Below are positions 1-8,705 of a stretch of 32,228 bases of DNA, piece after piece. The notes beneath the pieces are model-generated. The model was not told where the DNA came from, did not search any database, and was given only the letters and a program-made list of their open reading frames with translations. A program made the position numbers and the translations under genes. Source of the stretch: Selenomonadaceae bacterium (lineage in GTDB: Bacteria > Bacillota > Negativicutes > Selenomonadales > Selenomonadaceae); NCBI GenBank assembly GCA_017475745.1, contig JAFVEZ010000052.1, positions 1 to 32,228 of the forward strand, read 5' to 3'. Position 1 is the first letter of the stretch. Each line of letters starts with the position of its first letter.

Positions 1-7
1 AAGTAAA

Positions 8-685
8 ATGTCTGTGTATAAATTTGACAATATTTTACATATTGGCGATAATTATTTACAGAATAAATTTAACGAAATAATCTTTAACTTAAACAGAGAT
101 GTGAGCGATCTGTTTGAAGCTATTAAAGGCTATGATTATGCTATTTTGAAGTATAGAGATACCAGACAAAGCCCAAGATTTCCCAAAACCTTTACTTCGT
201 CTGCCTGCATTGATTTCTTAGTCAAACAAGAAGACTTAGAACCTCTATCTGAGCGATTGATTAAATATTTCAGCGAAAAATATTCTATTGACAAAGATAA
301 TGATTGGATAGAGATTGTAAAAAATCGCTATGATAGAGCTGCTGTTATAGTTTATTTGAGATTACGCGGAAATTATAAATTCTTCGGTGTAGATTTGCAG
401 ACCATAGAGCGTTTTGAGATGAAACCTTCCTTCAATGAAGAATGTCTAAATAGCAAACAAGTTGATGAAGTTGAAGGTGTTCAAATGAATTATATCCCTG
501 ACAAGTGGGATTTAATGGTAAGGGCAGTGGAAATTATCAGAAAACCGCGTAAAGTTTGGCATAAGAAATATATCAAAGAACATTTCTCAGAGCTTGATTT
601 TGATCTTCTTGAAAGAGCATTTGGAGATAATATCGAGTACAAAGAAAAGGTCAAAAACGTTTTTCGACAAATTGAAGAAGAATAA
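8..685 (+). CDS. hypothetical protein, 225 aa
   Basis: I do not recognise this protein. It is 225 residues, charged, without a signal peptide or membrane segment, and therefore probably cytoplasmic. The N-terminal part mixes strands and helices, residues about 115-135 look like beta strands, and the C-terminal third (from about residue 165) is helical and rich in Lys, Arg and Trp. The layout loosely recalls nucleotidyltransferase-like toxin or substrate-binding proteins, but I see no clear catalytic motif and make no claim. The ATG is eight bases into the window, so its ribosome site cannot be judged and a longer upstream start is possible. The gene is clearly more AT-rich than the hydrogenase genes that follow, which may reflect transfer. 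A terminator follows it, so it is not in the hydrogenase transcript. Confidence 0.7.
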   Translation: MSVYKFDNILHIGDNYLQNKFNEIIFNLNRDVSDLFEAIKGYDYAILKYRDTRQSPRFPKTFTSSACIDFLVKQEDLEPLSERLIKYFSEKYSIDKDNDWIEIVKNRYDRAAVIVYLRLRGNYKFFGVDLQTIERFEMKPSFNEECLNSKQVDEVEGVQMNYIPDKWDLMVRAVEIIRKPRKVWHKKYIKEHFSELDFDLLERAFGDNIEYKEKVKNVFRQIEEE

Positions 686-716
686 CACATTGTGATTAAT
701 CTAAAAGAAAATGGAG

Positions 717-745
717 AAGCTCGTCATATTTGGCGGGCTTTTTCA
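717..745 (+). terminator. Rho-independent terminator after the 8-685 gene
   Basis: A stem of 717-725 (aagctcgtc) with 732-740 (ggcgggctt), two G-T wobbles and a six-base loop, is followed directly by a T-rich tract. It ends the transcript of the hypothetical gene before the hydrogenase operon. Confidence 0.7.
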
Positions 746-864
746 TTTGCCGTTTTCCAAAAACATTACAAAAGACTCAACTTTAAGCAGGAGAAAACTT
801 TTATTTGGCGAATTTTTTAGTAGAATATAGGTAATTTATCCTTAAATATGGGAGGATAGACGTT

Positions 865-1959
865 ATGGAAAAAAGGGAGAGTTTGTGGGAAGCATATCTC
901 AGAAGAGGTTTCAGCAGACGCAACTTTCTGAAAGGTTGTGTTGCGCTGACTTCGTTAATGGGTCTTAGCGCTGATATGTTTTCAAAAGTTGTTGAGGCGG
1001 CGGAGACGAAACCGCTGCCGGTTGTAGTTTGGATTCATGGTCACGAATGTACCGGCTGTGATGAATCGTTTATTCGCTCCGGTGCTCCACTGGCTTCGGA
1101 TGTCGTACTGACAAGCATTGCACTTGAATATGATCACCTTTTAAGTGCTGCTTGCGGTGAACCGTTTGAAGCTCATCTTGATGAAGTAATTCAAAAGTAC
1201 AATGGACAGTACATTCTTGCGGTTGAGGGTGCAGTCTCAACGAAAGATAATGGTATTTACTGCATGAGCGGCGGTCACACATTTACGCATCTGCTTGACA
1301 AAGCGGCGAAAGGCGCTGCAGCAATCATTGCCTATGGTAGTTGTGCGGCTTACGGCGGTATACAAGCAGCTAAACCTAATCCGACCGGCTCTTCAGGTAT
1401 CAAGATGTTTGTTGGCGGTAAACCTGTCGTTAATGTCCCTGGTTGCCCTCCAATTCCAGAAGTCATGACCGGCGTTGTCATGCACGTTGCACTCTTTGGC
1501 ACTGTTCCACCACTTGACGGTGATGGTCGTCCTAAGCAGTTCTATGGCAACCGTATCCACGACACTTGCTATCGTCGCCCGTTCTTTGATGCTGGAATGT
1601 TTGCAGAGACCTTTGACGATGCGGGTTCTAAGGCCGGCTGGTGCCTGTACAAACTTGGCTGCCGCGGTCCTGAGACTTACAACTCTTGCGGTAATCTTCG
1701 CTGGTGGCAAGGCATGAGCTATCCGATTCAGTCCGGAGCGCCTTGCATAGGCTGTTCCAATGCCAACTTCTGGGACGAAGCACCTTTTACTGATCGTTTG
1801 CCGAAATATGATAAGGTTGGCGATGTCGATAGAATTGGCACTGGCTTGGCTGCTGCTACCGCAGTTGGCGTTGCTGGCCATGCAGTTGCAAGTATTGTCC
1901 AGCGCAATCAACGTGACAATCTATTAGAAGACGAAAACGAACACGGAGGTGAGCATTAA
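865..1959 (+). CDS. hyaA: [NiFe] uptake hydrogenase small subunit, Tat-exported
   Basis: Small, iron-sulfur subunit of a membrane-bound uptake hydrogenase; it passes electrons from H2 oxidation to the cytochrome b partner. The 364-residue protein begins with a twin-arginine signal (S17-R-R-N-F-L-K23, then a hydrophobic stretch and an AA site near residues 45-46), so the folded heterodimer is exported. The GHECTGC motif, the GSCAAYGG and PGCPP segments and the later Cys-rich region (CYRR, CLYKLGCRGP, CGNLRWW, CIGCSNANFW) supply the ligands of the three Fe-S clusters. A weakly hydrophobic Ala/Val helix at about 324-345 is the expected C-terminal anchor. Start: GGAGGA at 851-856, eight bases before the ATG. 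The stop overlaps the start of the large subunit (TAATG), so translation is coupled. The hyaA/hybO/hydA naming is by family; subgroup not determined. Confidence 0.95.
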   Translation: MEKRESLWEAYLRRGFSRRNFLKGCVALTSLMGLSADMFSKVVEAAETKPLPVVVWIHGHECTGCDESFIRSGAPLASDVVLTSIALEYDHLLSAACGEPFEAHLDEVIQKYNGQYILAVEGAVSTKDNGIYCMSGGHTFTHLLDKAAKGAAAIIAYGSCAAYGGIQAAKPNPTGSSGIKMFVGGKPVVNVPGCPPIPEVMTGVVMHVALFGTVPPLDGDGRPKQFYGNRIHDTCYRRPFFDAGMFAETFDDAGSKAGWCLYKLGCRGPETYNSCGNLRWWQGMSYPIQSGAPCIGCSNANFWDEAPFTDRLPKYDKVGDVDRIGTGLAAATAVGVAGHAVASIVQRNQRDNLLEDENEHGGEH

Positions 1960-3857
1960 TGCCACATGTTGTTGTAGACCCTATTACCAGAATTGAAGGA
2001 CATTTGCGCGTTGAGGTTACAGTCGACGATGGTGGTAAAGTCACTGATGCCATCTCTTCCGGTACTGCCTGGCGCGGTCTTGAGCTTATCATGAAGGATA
2101 GAGACCCTCGCGATGCTTGGGCTTATATTCAAAGAATTTGCGGTGTCTGTACAACGGCTCACGCTCTTGCTTCAGTTCGTGCTGTTGAAGACGCCCTCGG
2201 AATTACTATTCCAAAGAACGCAAACTACATTAGAAATATCATGGCTGCCACTTTGACAGTACAAGATCATATTATTCACTTCTATCATCTCCATGCTCTT
2301 GATTGGGTGAGTCCTCTCAAGGCTGCTGAAGCTGATCCTACGGCGACAGCTAATTTGCAAACCTCGTTGCTCAATGCTTATCGTCTACCGCTTAAAGTTC
2401 CCGAAGAGATTGCAACGGAAGCTTATCCTCACGACTTTCCAGCAGCAACACCTCAATACTTCCAAGGTATTCAAGATCGCGTTAAGGCAATCGTCGCAAG
2501 CGGTCAACTTGGTATCTTCGCTGCTCAATGGTGGGATCACCCAGATTATGACATTCTGCCTAATGAAGTTCATCTTCTCGCCGTTGCTCATTATCTTGAG
2601 ATGCTCGATAAGCAGAGAGAGATTATCACGCCGCATGTCATCTTCGGCGGCAAGAACCCTCACCCTCACTATGTTGTCGGCGGTATGCCTTGCGCCATCT
2701 CACTCACTGACGGCAATGCGCCTGTCAACACTGCACGTCTTGCAATCGTTGATCGTGCAATCAATATGGGTCGCGATCTCGTCAACAATTACTACATACC
2801 TGACCTCATTGCAATCGGCAATCTCTATGTCAAAGCCGGTAAGGTTGATGGTGGCGGTCTTGCGAAGACTCGTGTCATGTCGTTCGGCTCCTATCCGTTG
2901 GACAGCTATCAAGGAACTTCCAACGGCGGTGGCTACTTCAATAACCTGCTGATTCGCTCCAATGCAGTTGTTGAGGACTTCGGCAAAGGTGTTGGCAATG
3001 CTATCGTTTATGAGATTAACGCCGATACTTTGAAGCGTGATGATAGGTTCTCTGAAGGTGTAGAGCATGCTTGGTATGAATATCCTGCTGATTCGCCTGC
3101 AGATTTGCACCCTTGGAAGGGTATCACCAAAGATAAGTTCACTGGACCTAAAGAGGGAACACCGACTATGTGGCAAACCCTCAACGAAGCTGGAAAATAT
3201 TCCTGGCTCAAGACGCCGAAGTGGAATGGTCAGCTTTGTGAAGTTGGTCCTCTTGCCAAATACATTGTCATTTATACCAAGGCTAATCGTGGCTTGTTGC
3301 CCGATCCTACTTGGGCAGAGAAGATGATGCTTGACCAGATCAATGCTGTCAGTGGAGTACTTGGATTGGCACCAGAAGTCTGGATGCCGACAATGGTTGG
3401 ACGTACTGCCTGCCGTGCTCTTGATTGCCAGCTCAATGCTGAGATCAACCGCTTCTTCTTTGATAAACTCATTGCCAACCTCAAGACAGGCGATACTCAA
3501 ACTATGAATAATGAGAAATGGTTCCCAGATACTTGGCCAAAAGAGTGCGTGGGTGTCGGTCTTTACGACGCGCCGCGTGGTGCCCTCAGTCACTGGACAG
3601 TCATTAAAGACGGCAAGATTGACAACTATCAATGTATTGTTCCGACAACTTGGAACGCCTGCCCGCGTGATGACAAAGCTGGCCATGGTGCCTATGAATT
3701 AGCGATGATGGATACTCACGTTCAAATTCCTGATAAACCTCTTGAGATTGCTAAAGTTATTCGTTCATTTGATCCTTGTATGGCTTGTGCTACGCATATG
3801 TTCAATGCCAAAGGTGAAGAGATTCAGCTTGTGTCCACTGATCCTTACAGGAGGTGA
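1959..3857 (+). CDS. hyaB: [NiFe] hydrogenase large subunit
   Basis: Catalytic subunit carrying the NiFe(CN)2CO site. The 632-residue protein has both nickel-binding motifs: RICGVC (C61, C64) after the RIEGHLRVEV start, and DPCMACATH near the end (C607, C610, H613). The 19 residues after H613 are the usual C-terminal tail removed by a HyaD/HybD-type endopeptidase once nickel is inserted; no such protease gene is in the window. It has no signal peptide and would be carried out with the Tat signal of the small subunit. It overlaps the small-subunit stop by one base, with GGAGGT at 1945-1950. The last codons double as the Shine-Dalgarno of the cytochrome b gene. A 328-codon antisense frame over 2700-3686 is only a shadow. 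Confidence 0.96.
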   Translation: MPHVVVDPITRIEGHLRVEVTVDDGGKVTDAISSGTAWRGLELIMKDRDPRDAWAYIQRICGVCTTAHALASVRAVEDALGITIPKNANYIRNIMAATLTVQDHIIHFYHLHALDWVSPLKAAEADPTATANLQTSLLNAYRLPLKVPEEIATEAYPHDFPAATPQYFQGIQDRVKAIVASGQLGIFAAQWWDHPDYDILPNEVHLLAVAHYLEMLDKQREIITPHVIFGGKNPHPHYVVGGMPCAISLTDGNAPVNTARLAIVDRAINMGRDLVNNYYIPDLIAIGNLYVKAGKVDGGGLAKTRVMSFGSYPLDSYQGTSNGGGYFNNLLIRSNAVVEDFGKGVGNAIVYEINADTLKRDDRFSEGVEHAWYEYPADSPADLHPWKGITKDKFTGPKEGTPTMWQTLNEAGKYSWLKTPKWNGQLCEVGPLAKYIVIYTKANRGLLPDPTWAEKMMLDQINAVSGVLGLAPEVWMPTMVGRTACRALDCQLNAEINRFFFDKLIANLKTGDTQTMNNEKWFPDTWPKECVGVGLYDAPRGALSHWTVIKDGKIDNYQCIVPTTWNACPRDDKAGHGAYELAMMDTHVQIPDKPLEIAKVIRSFDPCMACATHMFNAKGEEIQLVSTDPYRR

Positions 3858-3862
3858 CTCAA

Positions 3863-4555
3863 ATGAAATCAGTCAAAGATGTCAAACGCAAAGAATACTA
3901 CATCTTCAGTCCGTTTCTTAGAATATTTCATTGGATTATGGTTGTGTCAATACTTGTTCTCTTTGGCACCGGACTGCTCATCACAAAACCTATGCTTGCA
4001 TCTTCAACAGAGCCGACTTTCACAATGATGTCGATGGATCTTGTCCGTGACATTCACTTCTTGGTCGCATTCATCTTCTGCGCTTCCTTCATTCTGAGGA
4101 TTTACGGTTTTATCATCAACAAAGGTGATCGACTGTTTCCTAGATTTTGGGAAGGACACTTCTATAGTGAGACAGTTGAAGTTGCACTGCACTATATGTT
4201 ATTGAAACCTCACCATGCGCCATTCCTTCGCAATCCGCTTGCCCGTGCTTCTTATGCCGGTCTCTATGTCATGGTTGCGATTGAAATATTGACCGGCTTT
4301 GCAATGTACTTCATGACAAATCCTTCAGCCGTTGGGGGCTTCCTCTTTGGTTGGGTGAATACGATTCTGGGTTCCGAAATGATGACACATTACGTACATC
4401 ACTATGTCGCCTGGTTGATAATCGTCTTTGCAATCGGTCACTTCTACATGGTGTTAAGGGCTGAGTTCATGGAAGGTGAGGGCGAAGTCTCCAGTATGTT
4501 TAGTGGCAAGAAGGTCCTTGCTCACGTTCCAAAAGATGCAAACGAACTCGATTAA
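3863..4555 (+). CDS. hyaC: Ni/Fe-hydrogenase b-type cytochrome subunit
   Basis: Membrane dihaem cytochrome b that anchors the hydrogenase and passes electrons to the quinone pool. The 230-residue protein has about four or five hydrophobic helices. Candidate haem ligands are the His of FHWIM in the first helix, the His of DIHFLVAF in the second, and the His cluster HYVHHYVAW with IGHFYMV near the end, as in the HyaC family. I place the start at the ATG at 3863. The in-frame GTG at 3854 lies inside the AGGAGGTG ribosome site, which also contains the stop of the large-subunit gene, so it cannot be the start. Third gene of the hya operon; a terminator follows. Confidence 0.92.
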   Translation: MKSVKDVKRKEYYIFSPFLRIFHWIMVVSILVLFGTGLLITKPMLASSTEPTFTMMSMDLVRDIHFLVAFIFCASFILRIYGFIINKGDRLFPRFWEGHFYSETVEVALHYMLLKPHHAPFLRNPLARASYAGLYVMVAIEILTGFAMYFMTNPSAVGGFLFGWVNTILGSEMMTHYVHHYVAWLIIVFAIGHFYMVLRAEFMEGEGEVSSMFSGKKVLAHVPKDANELD

Positions 4556-4574
4556 TTGATTGATAATATCTTTT

Positions 4575-4617
4575 AAAACAACCTTCAGCCTAATTGGTAG
4601 TGGGTTGTTTTTGTTTA
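4575..4617 (+). terminator. terminator of the hydrogenase operon
   Basis: Nine base pairs, 4575-4583 (aaaacaacc) with 4603-4611 (ggttgtttt), followed by a T-rich tail. It separates hyaABC from trpB. Between 4618 and 4746 I see only AT-rich leader sequence and the trpB ribosome site, with no convincing promoter. Confidence 0.75.
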
Positions 4618-4746
4618 AAAAATTTACAGAAAATTGGCAAGGTAAAATACCCAAGGAATTTCTTTTGTGGTTTACTAGGTTACTTTCATTTGTTAAAATA
4701 ATCTACGATACCCATTAAATTTAACTGTATATTTGGGGGTTATAAT

Positions 4747-5952
4747 ATGGATTTTACAAATTATTTGAAGAATTATCCGGATAAGGATGGTAGATTCGGT
4801 AAGTATGGTGGTGCTTATTTGCCTGAGAAGCTGATTCCTGCATTTAACGAGATCACTAAGGCCTATAGAACAATTTGTCATTCTTCGGATTTTATTAATG
4901 AACTTCGCCGTATTCGTAAAGAGTTCCAAGGTCGTCCAACACCTGTGTATCACTGCAAGAGATTGTCACGTCTACTCGGTGATTGCCAAATTTACCTCAA
5001 GCGCGAAGACCTCAACCACACAGGTGCCCACAAGCTCAACCACTGCATGGGTGAGGGCTTATTAGCTACATTTATGGGCAAGAAGCGCATTATAGCTGAG
5101 ACTGGCGCAGGCCAGCACGGTGTTGCACTTGCTACTGCTGCTGCCTTCTTTGGCCTTGACTGCACAATCTACATGGGTGAAGTCGATATTGCCAAACAGG
5201 CGCCAAATGTTGCTAGAATGAAGGTTCTCGGTGCAAAGGTCGTCCCTGTATCAACCGGCCTAAAGACCCTTAAGGAAGCTGTTGATGCGGCCTTTGAAGA
5301 TTATCTCGAAAACTACGAGACTACTATCTACTGCATTGGCAGTGCCGTTGGCCCTCACCCGTTTCCGCTCATGGTTAGAGACTTTCAATACGTTGTTGGC
5401 GTCGAAGCGCGTGAGCAATTCCAAGAGATGATGGGCTTCTTGCCTGATGTGATAACTGCCTGTGTTGGTGGTGGTTCCAACTCAATCGGCTTCTTCCTGC
5501 CGTTTATCAATGATCCTGTTGAGATCGTTGGCGTTGAACCTCTTGGCCGTGGTGAGACGCTTGGCGATCATGCTGCCTCGATGACTTATGGCTCTGAGGG
5601 TGTCATGCACGGATTTGACAGTATCATGCTCAAAGACAATGAAGGCAACCCTGCACCGGTCTACTCAATCGCCAGTGGTCTTGACTATCCGTCAGTCGGT
5701 CCTGAACACGCTTTCCTCAGAGACAGCGGGCGTGTCAACTATGATGTTGCTTCCGACAAAGAAGCAGTTGACGCCTTCTTTAAGCTTTCACGTTATGAAG
5801 GAATCATTCCGGCGCTTGAGAGTTCTCATGCTGTTGCCTATGCAATGCGTCGCGCTAAGAAGATGGGTACCGGCTCAATCCTCGTCAATCTCAGTGGTCG
5901 TGGCGACAAGGATATGGATTATATCATTGAGAAGTATGGTTTCGGCAAATGA
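4747..5952 (+). CDS. trpB: stand-alone tryptophan synthase beta chain
   Basis: PLP enzyme that joins indole and L-serine to tryptophan. The 401 residues cover the whole TrpB fold: the PLP lysine is K96 in HTGAHK, the catalytic Glu is E118 in AETGAGQHG, the phosphate-binding loop is GGGSNS at 241-246, and NLSGRGDKD lies near the end. Length is normal. The segment after the lysine reads LNHCMGE instead of the more common xNxxLGQ, so it may belong to a divergent TrpB subgroup. No trpA or other trp gene is nearby; it may therefore salvage indole. GGGGGT at 4735-4740 is the ribosome site. It is followed after 11 bases by hypB, whose Shine-Dalgarno overlaps the trpB stop, so the two are one transcript. 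Confidence 0.92.
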   Translation: MDFTNYLKNYPDKDGRFGKYGGAYLPEKLIPAFNEITKAYRTICHSSDFINELRRIRKEFQGRPTPVYHCKRLSRLLGDCQIYLKREDLNHTGAHKLNHCMGEGLLATFMGKKRIIAETGAGQHGVALATAAAFFGLDCTIYMGEVDIAKQAPNVARMKVLGAKVVPVSTGLKTLKEAVDAAFEDYLENYETTIYCIGSAVGPHPFPLMVRDFQYVVGVEAREQFQEMMGFLPDVITACVGGGSNSIGFFLPFINDPVEIVGVEPLGRGETLGDHAASMTYGSEGVMHGFDSIMLKDNEGNPAPVYSIASGLDYPSVGPEHAFLRDSGRVNYDVASDKEAVDAFFKLSRYEGIIPALESSHAVAYAMRRAKKMGTGSILVNLSGRGDKDMDYIIEKYGFGK

Positions 5953-5963
5953 GGTGAAGTCCT

Positions 5964-6605
5964 TTGAAAGTCGAAGTAATGAAGAATATCTTAGGCGAGA
6001 ATGACAAAATCGCCGAGGAAAACCGCAAGCTCTTCAAAGAGAAAAAGGTATTCGTCATAAACCTCATGGGATCACCAGGCAGTGGCAAGACTTCTCTGCT
6101 TGAACGGACTATCGCCAATCTCAAAGACAAGCTCAAGATGGCAGTCATTGAAGGTGATCTCTTCACTGCCAAGGACGCAGAGAGAATTGAGCGCCACAAT
6201 GTGCCGGTGATTCAAATTAACACTGCTGGTGGTTGTCACCTCGATGCGCCTATGGTTAAACGTGCGGCTGAGTCTCTCGATCTCGACGCCCTTGATTTAA
6301 TTATCGTCGAGAATGTTGGCAATCTAGTCTGTCCTGCTGAGTTTGATGTCGGAGAAAATATCAAGGCTGTTGTCCTGTCGATAACTGAAGGTGATGACAA
6401 GCCGCTAAAATATCCTTTGATCTTCAAAGAGTCTGCAGTTGCTATCCTCAACAAGATTGACATTCTCAAGTTCACTAACTTCAATCTTGAATCAGCGCGT
6501 GAGGACTTAACAACAATTCACCCGGATATAAAAATAATCGAGACTTCATGCACGACTGCTGAGGGTCTCGACAAGTGGTACGAGTTCCTGCTAAATACTG
6601 TTTAA
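5964..6605 (+). CDS. hypB: hydrogenase nickel-insertion GTPase HypB
   Basis: SIMIBI-class GTPase that delivers nickel to the hydrogenase large subunit, normally with HypA. The 213-residue protein has a P-loop GSPGSGKTS (36-44) and metal-site residues C91-H92 in GGCHLDA and C123 in NLVCPAEF, plus the ENVGN and NKID motifs. It lacks the N-terminal His-rich stretch and CCTTC-type nickel site found in some HypB proteins. The start is a TTG at 5964, chosen because GAGGTG at 5951-5956 sits seven bases before it; the next in-frame ATG (5979) has no ribosome site. It presumably serves hyaAB just upstream, but hypA, C, D, E and F are not in the window. Confidence 0.93.
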   Translation: MKVEVMKNILGENDKIAEENRKLFKEKKVFVINLMGSPGSGKTSLLERTIANLKDKLKMAVIEGDLFTAKDAERIERHNVPVIQINTAGGCHLDAPMVKRAAESLDLDALDLIIVENVGNLVCPAEFDVGENIKAVVLSITEGDDKPLKYPLIFKESAVAILNKIDILKFTNFNLESAREDLTTIHPDIKIIETSCTTAEGLDKWYEFLLNTV

Positions 6606-6622
6606 TATCTAATCTATTACTC

Positions 6623-6646
6623 AAGCGCGGTAAATCGCGCTTTTTT
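6623..6646 (+). terminator. terminator after hypB
   Basis: A perfect seven-base stem, 6623-6629 (aagcgcg) with 6636-6642 (cgcgctt), six-base loop, followed by further Ts to 6646. Confidence 0.85.
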
Positions 6647-6653
6647 GATACTT

Positions 6654-6680
6654 AAAAATGGAGATGATGATACACCTCCA
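6654..6680 (-). terminator. possible weak terminator of the LCP gene
   Basis: On the minus strand a five-base stem (tggag with ctcca, arms 6676-6680 and 6659-6663) is followed by five Ts (6658-6654). It is short, so only tentative. Confidence 0.4.
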
Positions 6681-6726
6681 CTTGATAATTACAATTTGAA
6701 ATCTTCTTCAGCAAATTTCATTTCGG

Positions 6727-7878
6727 TCAAGTATTATTCTCAACCAATTCAAAATGCTGTTCTTCCGCCAAATATTTAATCAATTCGCGGTCTTTGTCTT
6801 TGTTGACGTTCTCATCATACTCATCGCTGAGATTATCAAGATAAACTGGCACTGAACTTTCATACTCATAGGCAATTTTTTCAAAGTGTTTTTCAATCTT
6901 ATCACTCTCAATGCCAAGGTTGTCCGTAACTATTTCTCCAAGTCTCTCAATATTCGGTAGAAGATAACTGACACCGTTTATATAAGCCCAACGACCAGGA
7001 ACAATACCTGTCTTCAGTCCTTCAGTGCTTTCGTCTGCGAGCTTGAGAGTTTTGGCAAGCTCTACCATATCGCTAATAGACAAATCAGTTTTTACAGCAG
7101 TTCTAGCTTCTTTAATAATCTCTGGAAGTTTTATCATCATTGAAGGATCACTCAACTTATCAAAACAGGCACGCATAAACTTCTGTTGACGGCGGACTCG
7201 ACCTGCATCGCCTTCTTCGTCACGATAACGTACATATGTTATCGCTGTCTTGCCGTCCATATGCTGAAGGCCAGGCTTGAGGTCAATAACAAGGCCGCCG
7301 TTGTCGTCCCAAGGGTCTTCATAAAACATTCTCTTATCAACGTCAATATCAACGCCGCCGATAGCATCAATCATCTTGCCGAATGAATTGGTATTGACGA
7401 TAATATAGTGGTCAATGTTAATTCCAAGGAAAGACTCAACGGTAGTTTTGGAGAGTGCTTCACCGCCGTAAGCATAAGCAGCGTTGATTTTATCGTAGCC
7501 GTGGCGCTTGATTTGAACTCTAGTATCACGAGGTATTGATAACAATGAAACCTTATCTTGATCTGAATCCAAAGAAGCCACCATTAGAGTATCAGATCGC
7601 CCAACGTCTTCAACACGCTCATCAACGCCCATGAGCATAATGTTGACTCTTTCCTTGGTAATCGTTGAAGCCGAAGCCGCATCAAGATTAACTGATTGAA
7701 TCACAGACGCTTGCTTAGAGCTGTCAGTAGTGTTAAAGTTACTGAAATTAAATCCGGCATAGAACATGAGCGAAGTTACCACAAGACCCAAACTCAAGAA
7801 GCAAAGTTTAATCTTTTGATTCCTACTAGCCACCTTGCGACGCCTTTCATTCATTCTCTCTCGCGGAGAACCAACCAT
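6727..7878 (-). CDS. LCP (LytR-CpsA-Psr) family cell-wall ligase
   Basis: Membrane-anchored enzyme of the family that transfers polyprenyl-linked glycopolymers to peptidoglycan. The 383-residue protein has a short basic N-terminus, one hydrophobic helix at about residues 25-43, and an extracellular LCP domain with the typical NIMLMGVD, RSDTLMVASLD, LLSIPRDTRV, INAAYAYGG, IDAIGGVDIDV and YVRYRDEEGDAGRVRRQQ segments; the Arg and Asp residues there bind the lipid pyrophosphate. I start it at the ATG at 7878, with GGAGGT at 7886-7891. An upstream in-frame ATG at 7923 has no ribosome site. Transcribed divergently from the sigma-factor gene. The glycan substrate cannot be told. Confidence 0.9.
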   Translation of the reverse strand: MVGSPRERMNERRRKVASRNQKIKLCFLSLGLVVTSLMFYAGFNFSNFNTTDSSKQASVIQSVNLDAASASTITKERVNIMLMGVDERVEDVGRSDTLMVASLDSDQDKVSLLSIPRDTRVQIKRHGYDKINAAYAYGGEALSKTTVESFLGINIDHYIIVNTNSFGKMIDAIGGVDIDVDKRMFYEDPWDDNGGLVIDLKPGLQHMDGKTAITYVRYRDEEGDAGRVRRQQKFMRACFDKLSDPSMMIKLPEIIKEARTAVKTDLSISDMVELAKTLKLADESTEGLKTGIVPGRWAYINGVSYLLPNIERLGEIVTDNLGIESDKIEKHFEKIAYEYESSVPVYLDNLSDEYDENVNKDKDRELIKYLAEEQHFELVENNT

Positions 7879-7986
7879 TTCAATTACCTCCAACAATATG
7901 AAAGATATTATAATTCCACACATATTATATACTTTTGATTATGAAATTCGCCTGTAATTTACAAATTTTTCTAATACAATTTTAAT

Positions 7987-8016
7987 TTGCAGAATCAATG
8001 CTAACTGTGATATAAT
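7987..8016 (+). promoter_or_regulatory. extended -10 promoter of the sigma-factor gene
   Basis: TTGCAG at 7987-7992, an 18-base spacer and TATAAT at 8011-8016, with TG at 8008-8009 one base before the -10 element. It lies about 60 bases upstream of the sigma-factor start. Confidence 0.65.
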
Positions 8017-8077
8017 AACAACAATTCTTAATTCGCATTAAGCAAGACGAATATCCATTAATCAAGAGGTGACAGTA

Positions 8078-8698
8078 ATGCGGCTTGAAGAATATTTGGG
8101 CGAACTTCAAAAAGTAGCTATATTGAATCCTGTGCAAGAGCAGGAACTTTGGAGACAATTTAAAATCCATCAAAATACCAAAGCAAGACAAAAGCTGATA
8201 GAGTCTTACCAACCGCTTGTATTTAAAACTGCTATGCCGTATCGTGATATGGAAAATATAATGGACGTGATACAAGAAGGTACAGTTGGATTGATTGAAG
8301 CAGTGGAAAAATTTGAGCCGACGCGCGGTGTAGCCTTCAGTCTCTACGCTGTACACAGGATTCGCGGACATATGTTGGACTTTTTGAGACGCGAGGGTAG
8401 AATAGACTTGCCTTGTGTTAATGTTGATTTTGTAGAGCAGGCAATGGAAGTTGCAGATTTGGGTCCAACTGTATCAGAGCAAGCGGAGACACACGAAATG
8501 ATAGGACGACTGCGCCAAGCAATGGAAAGACTGCCACAAAATGAGAGAGCTGTTTTGGAAGGTCTCTACCTTGATAGCGAAGAGGCTAAAAATGTAGCAC
8601 AAAAATTGGAATTGAGTGTGTCGCACATATATAGACTCCAAAAACAAGGTATTAAACGTATCCGCGGAATGTTATCCAGATTTATGAGGAAGTTTTGA
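8078..8698 (+). CDS. sigma-70 family RNA polymerase sigma factor
   Basis: The 206-residue protein has region 2 (LVFKTA ... VIQEGTVGLIEAVEKFEPTRG ... FSLYAVHRIRGHMLDFLRR), a short linker and region 4 with a helix-turn-helix near the C-terminus (NVAQKLELSVSHIYRLQKQGIKRI). The RIRGHMLDFLR segment resembles the FliA/WhiG/SigB-type alternative sigma factors. Start at the ATG at 8078; the GTG at 8069 is inside the AGAGGTGA ribosome site. No anti-sigma factor gene is adjacent. It is followed after seven bases by a TetR gene, so the two are probably co-transcribed. Target promoters are unknown. Confidence 0.85.
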   Translation: MRLEEYLGELQKVAILNPVQEQELWRQFKIHQNTKARQKLIESYQPLVFKTAMPYRDMENIMDVIQEGTVGLIEAVEKFEPTRGVAFSLYAVHRIRGHMLDFLRREGRIDLPCVNVDFVEQAMEVADLGPTVSEQAETHEMIGRLRQAMERLPQNERAVLEGLYLDSEEAKNVAQKLELSVSHIYRLQKQGIKRIRGMLSRFMRKF

Positions 8699-8705
8699 TG
8701 TTTTT

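Noticed and set aside
2700..3686. A 328-codon open frame on the minus strand inside the hydrogenase large-subunit gene
   Set aside because: It is antisense to an unmistakable hyaB, has no ribosome site and its protein resembles nothing; it follows from codon bias of the true gene.
3854..3862. Upstream GTG starts for the cytochrome b gene (also at 8069, 10467 and 21940 for three other genes)
   Set aside because: In each case the GTG is part of the AGGTG or GGAGTG ribosome site, so the next start codon downstream (3863, 8078, 10476, 21931) is the usable one.
4618..4746. A promoter for trpB-hypB in the gap after the hydrogenase terminator
   Set aside because: TTTACA/TAAAAT-like hexamers occur but with a 14-base spacer; no pair has acceptable spacing, so none was annotated.
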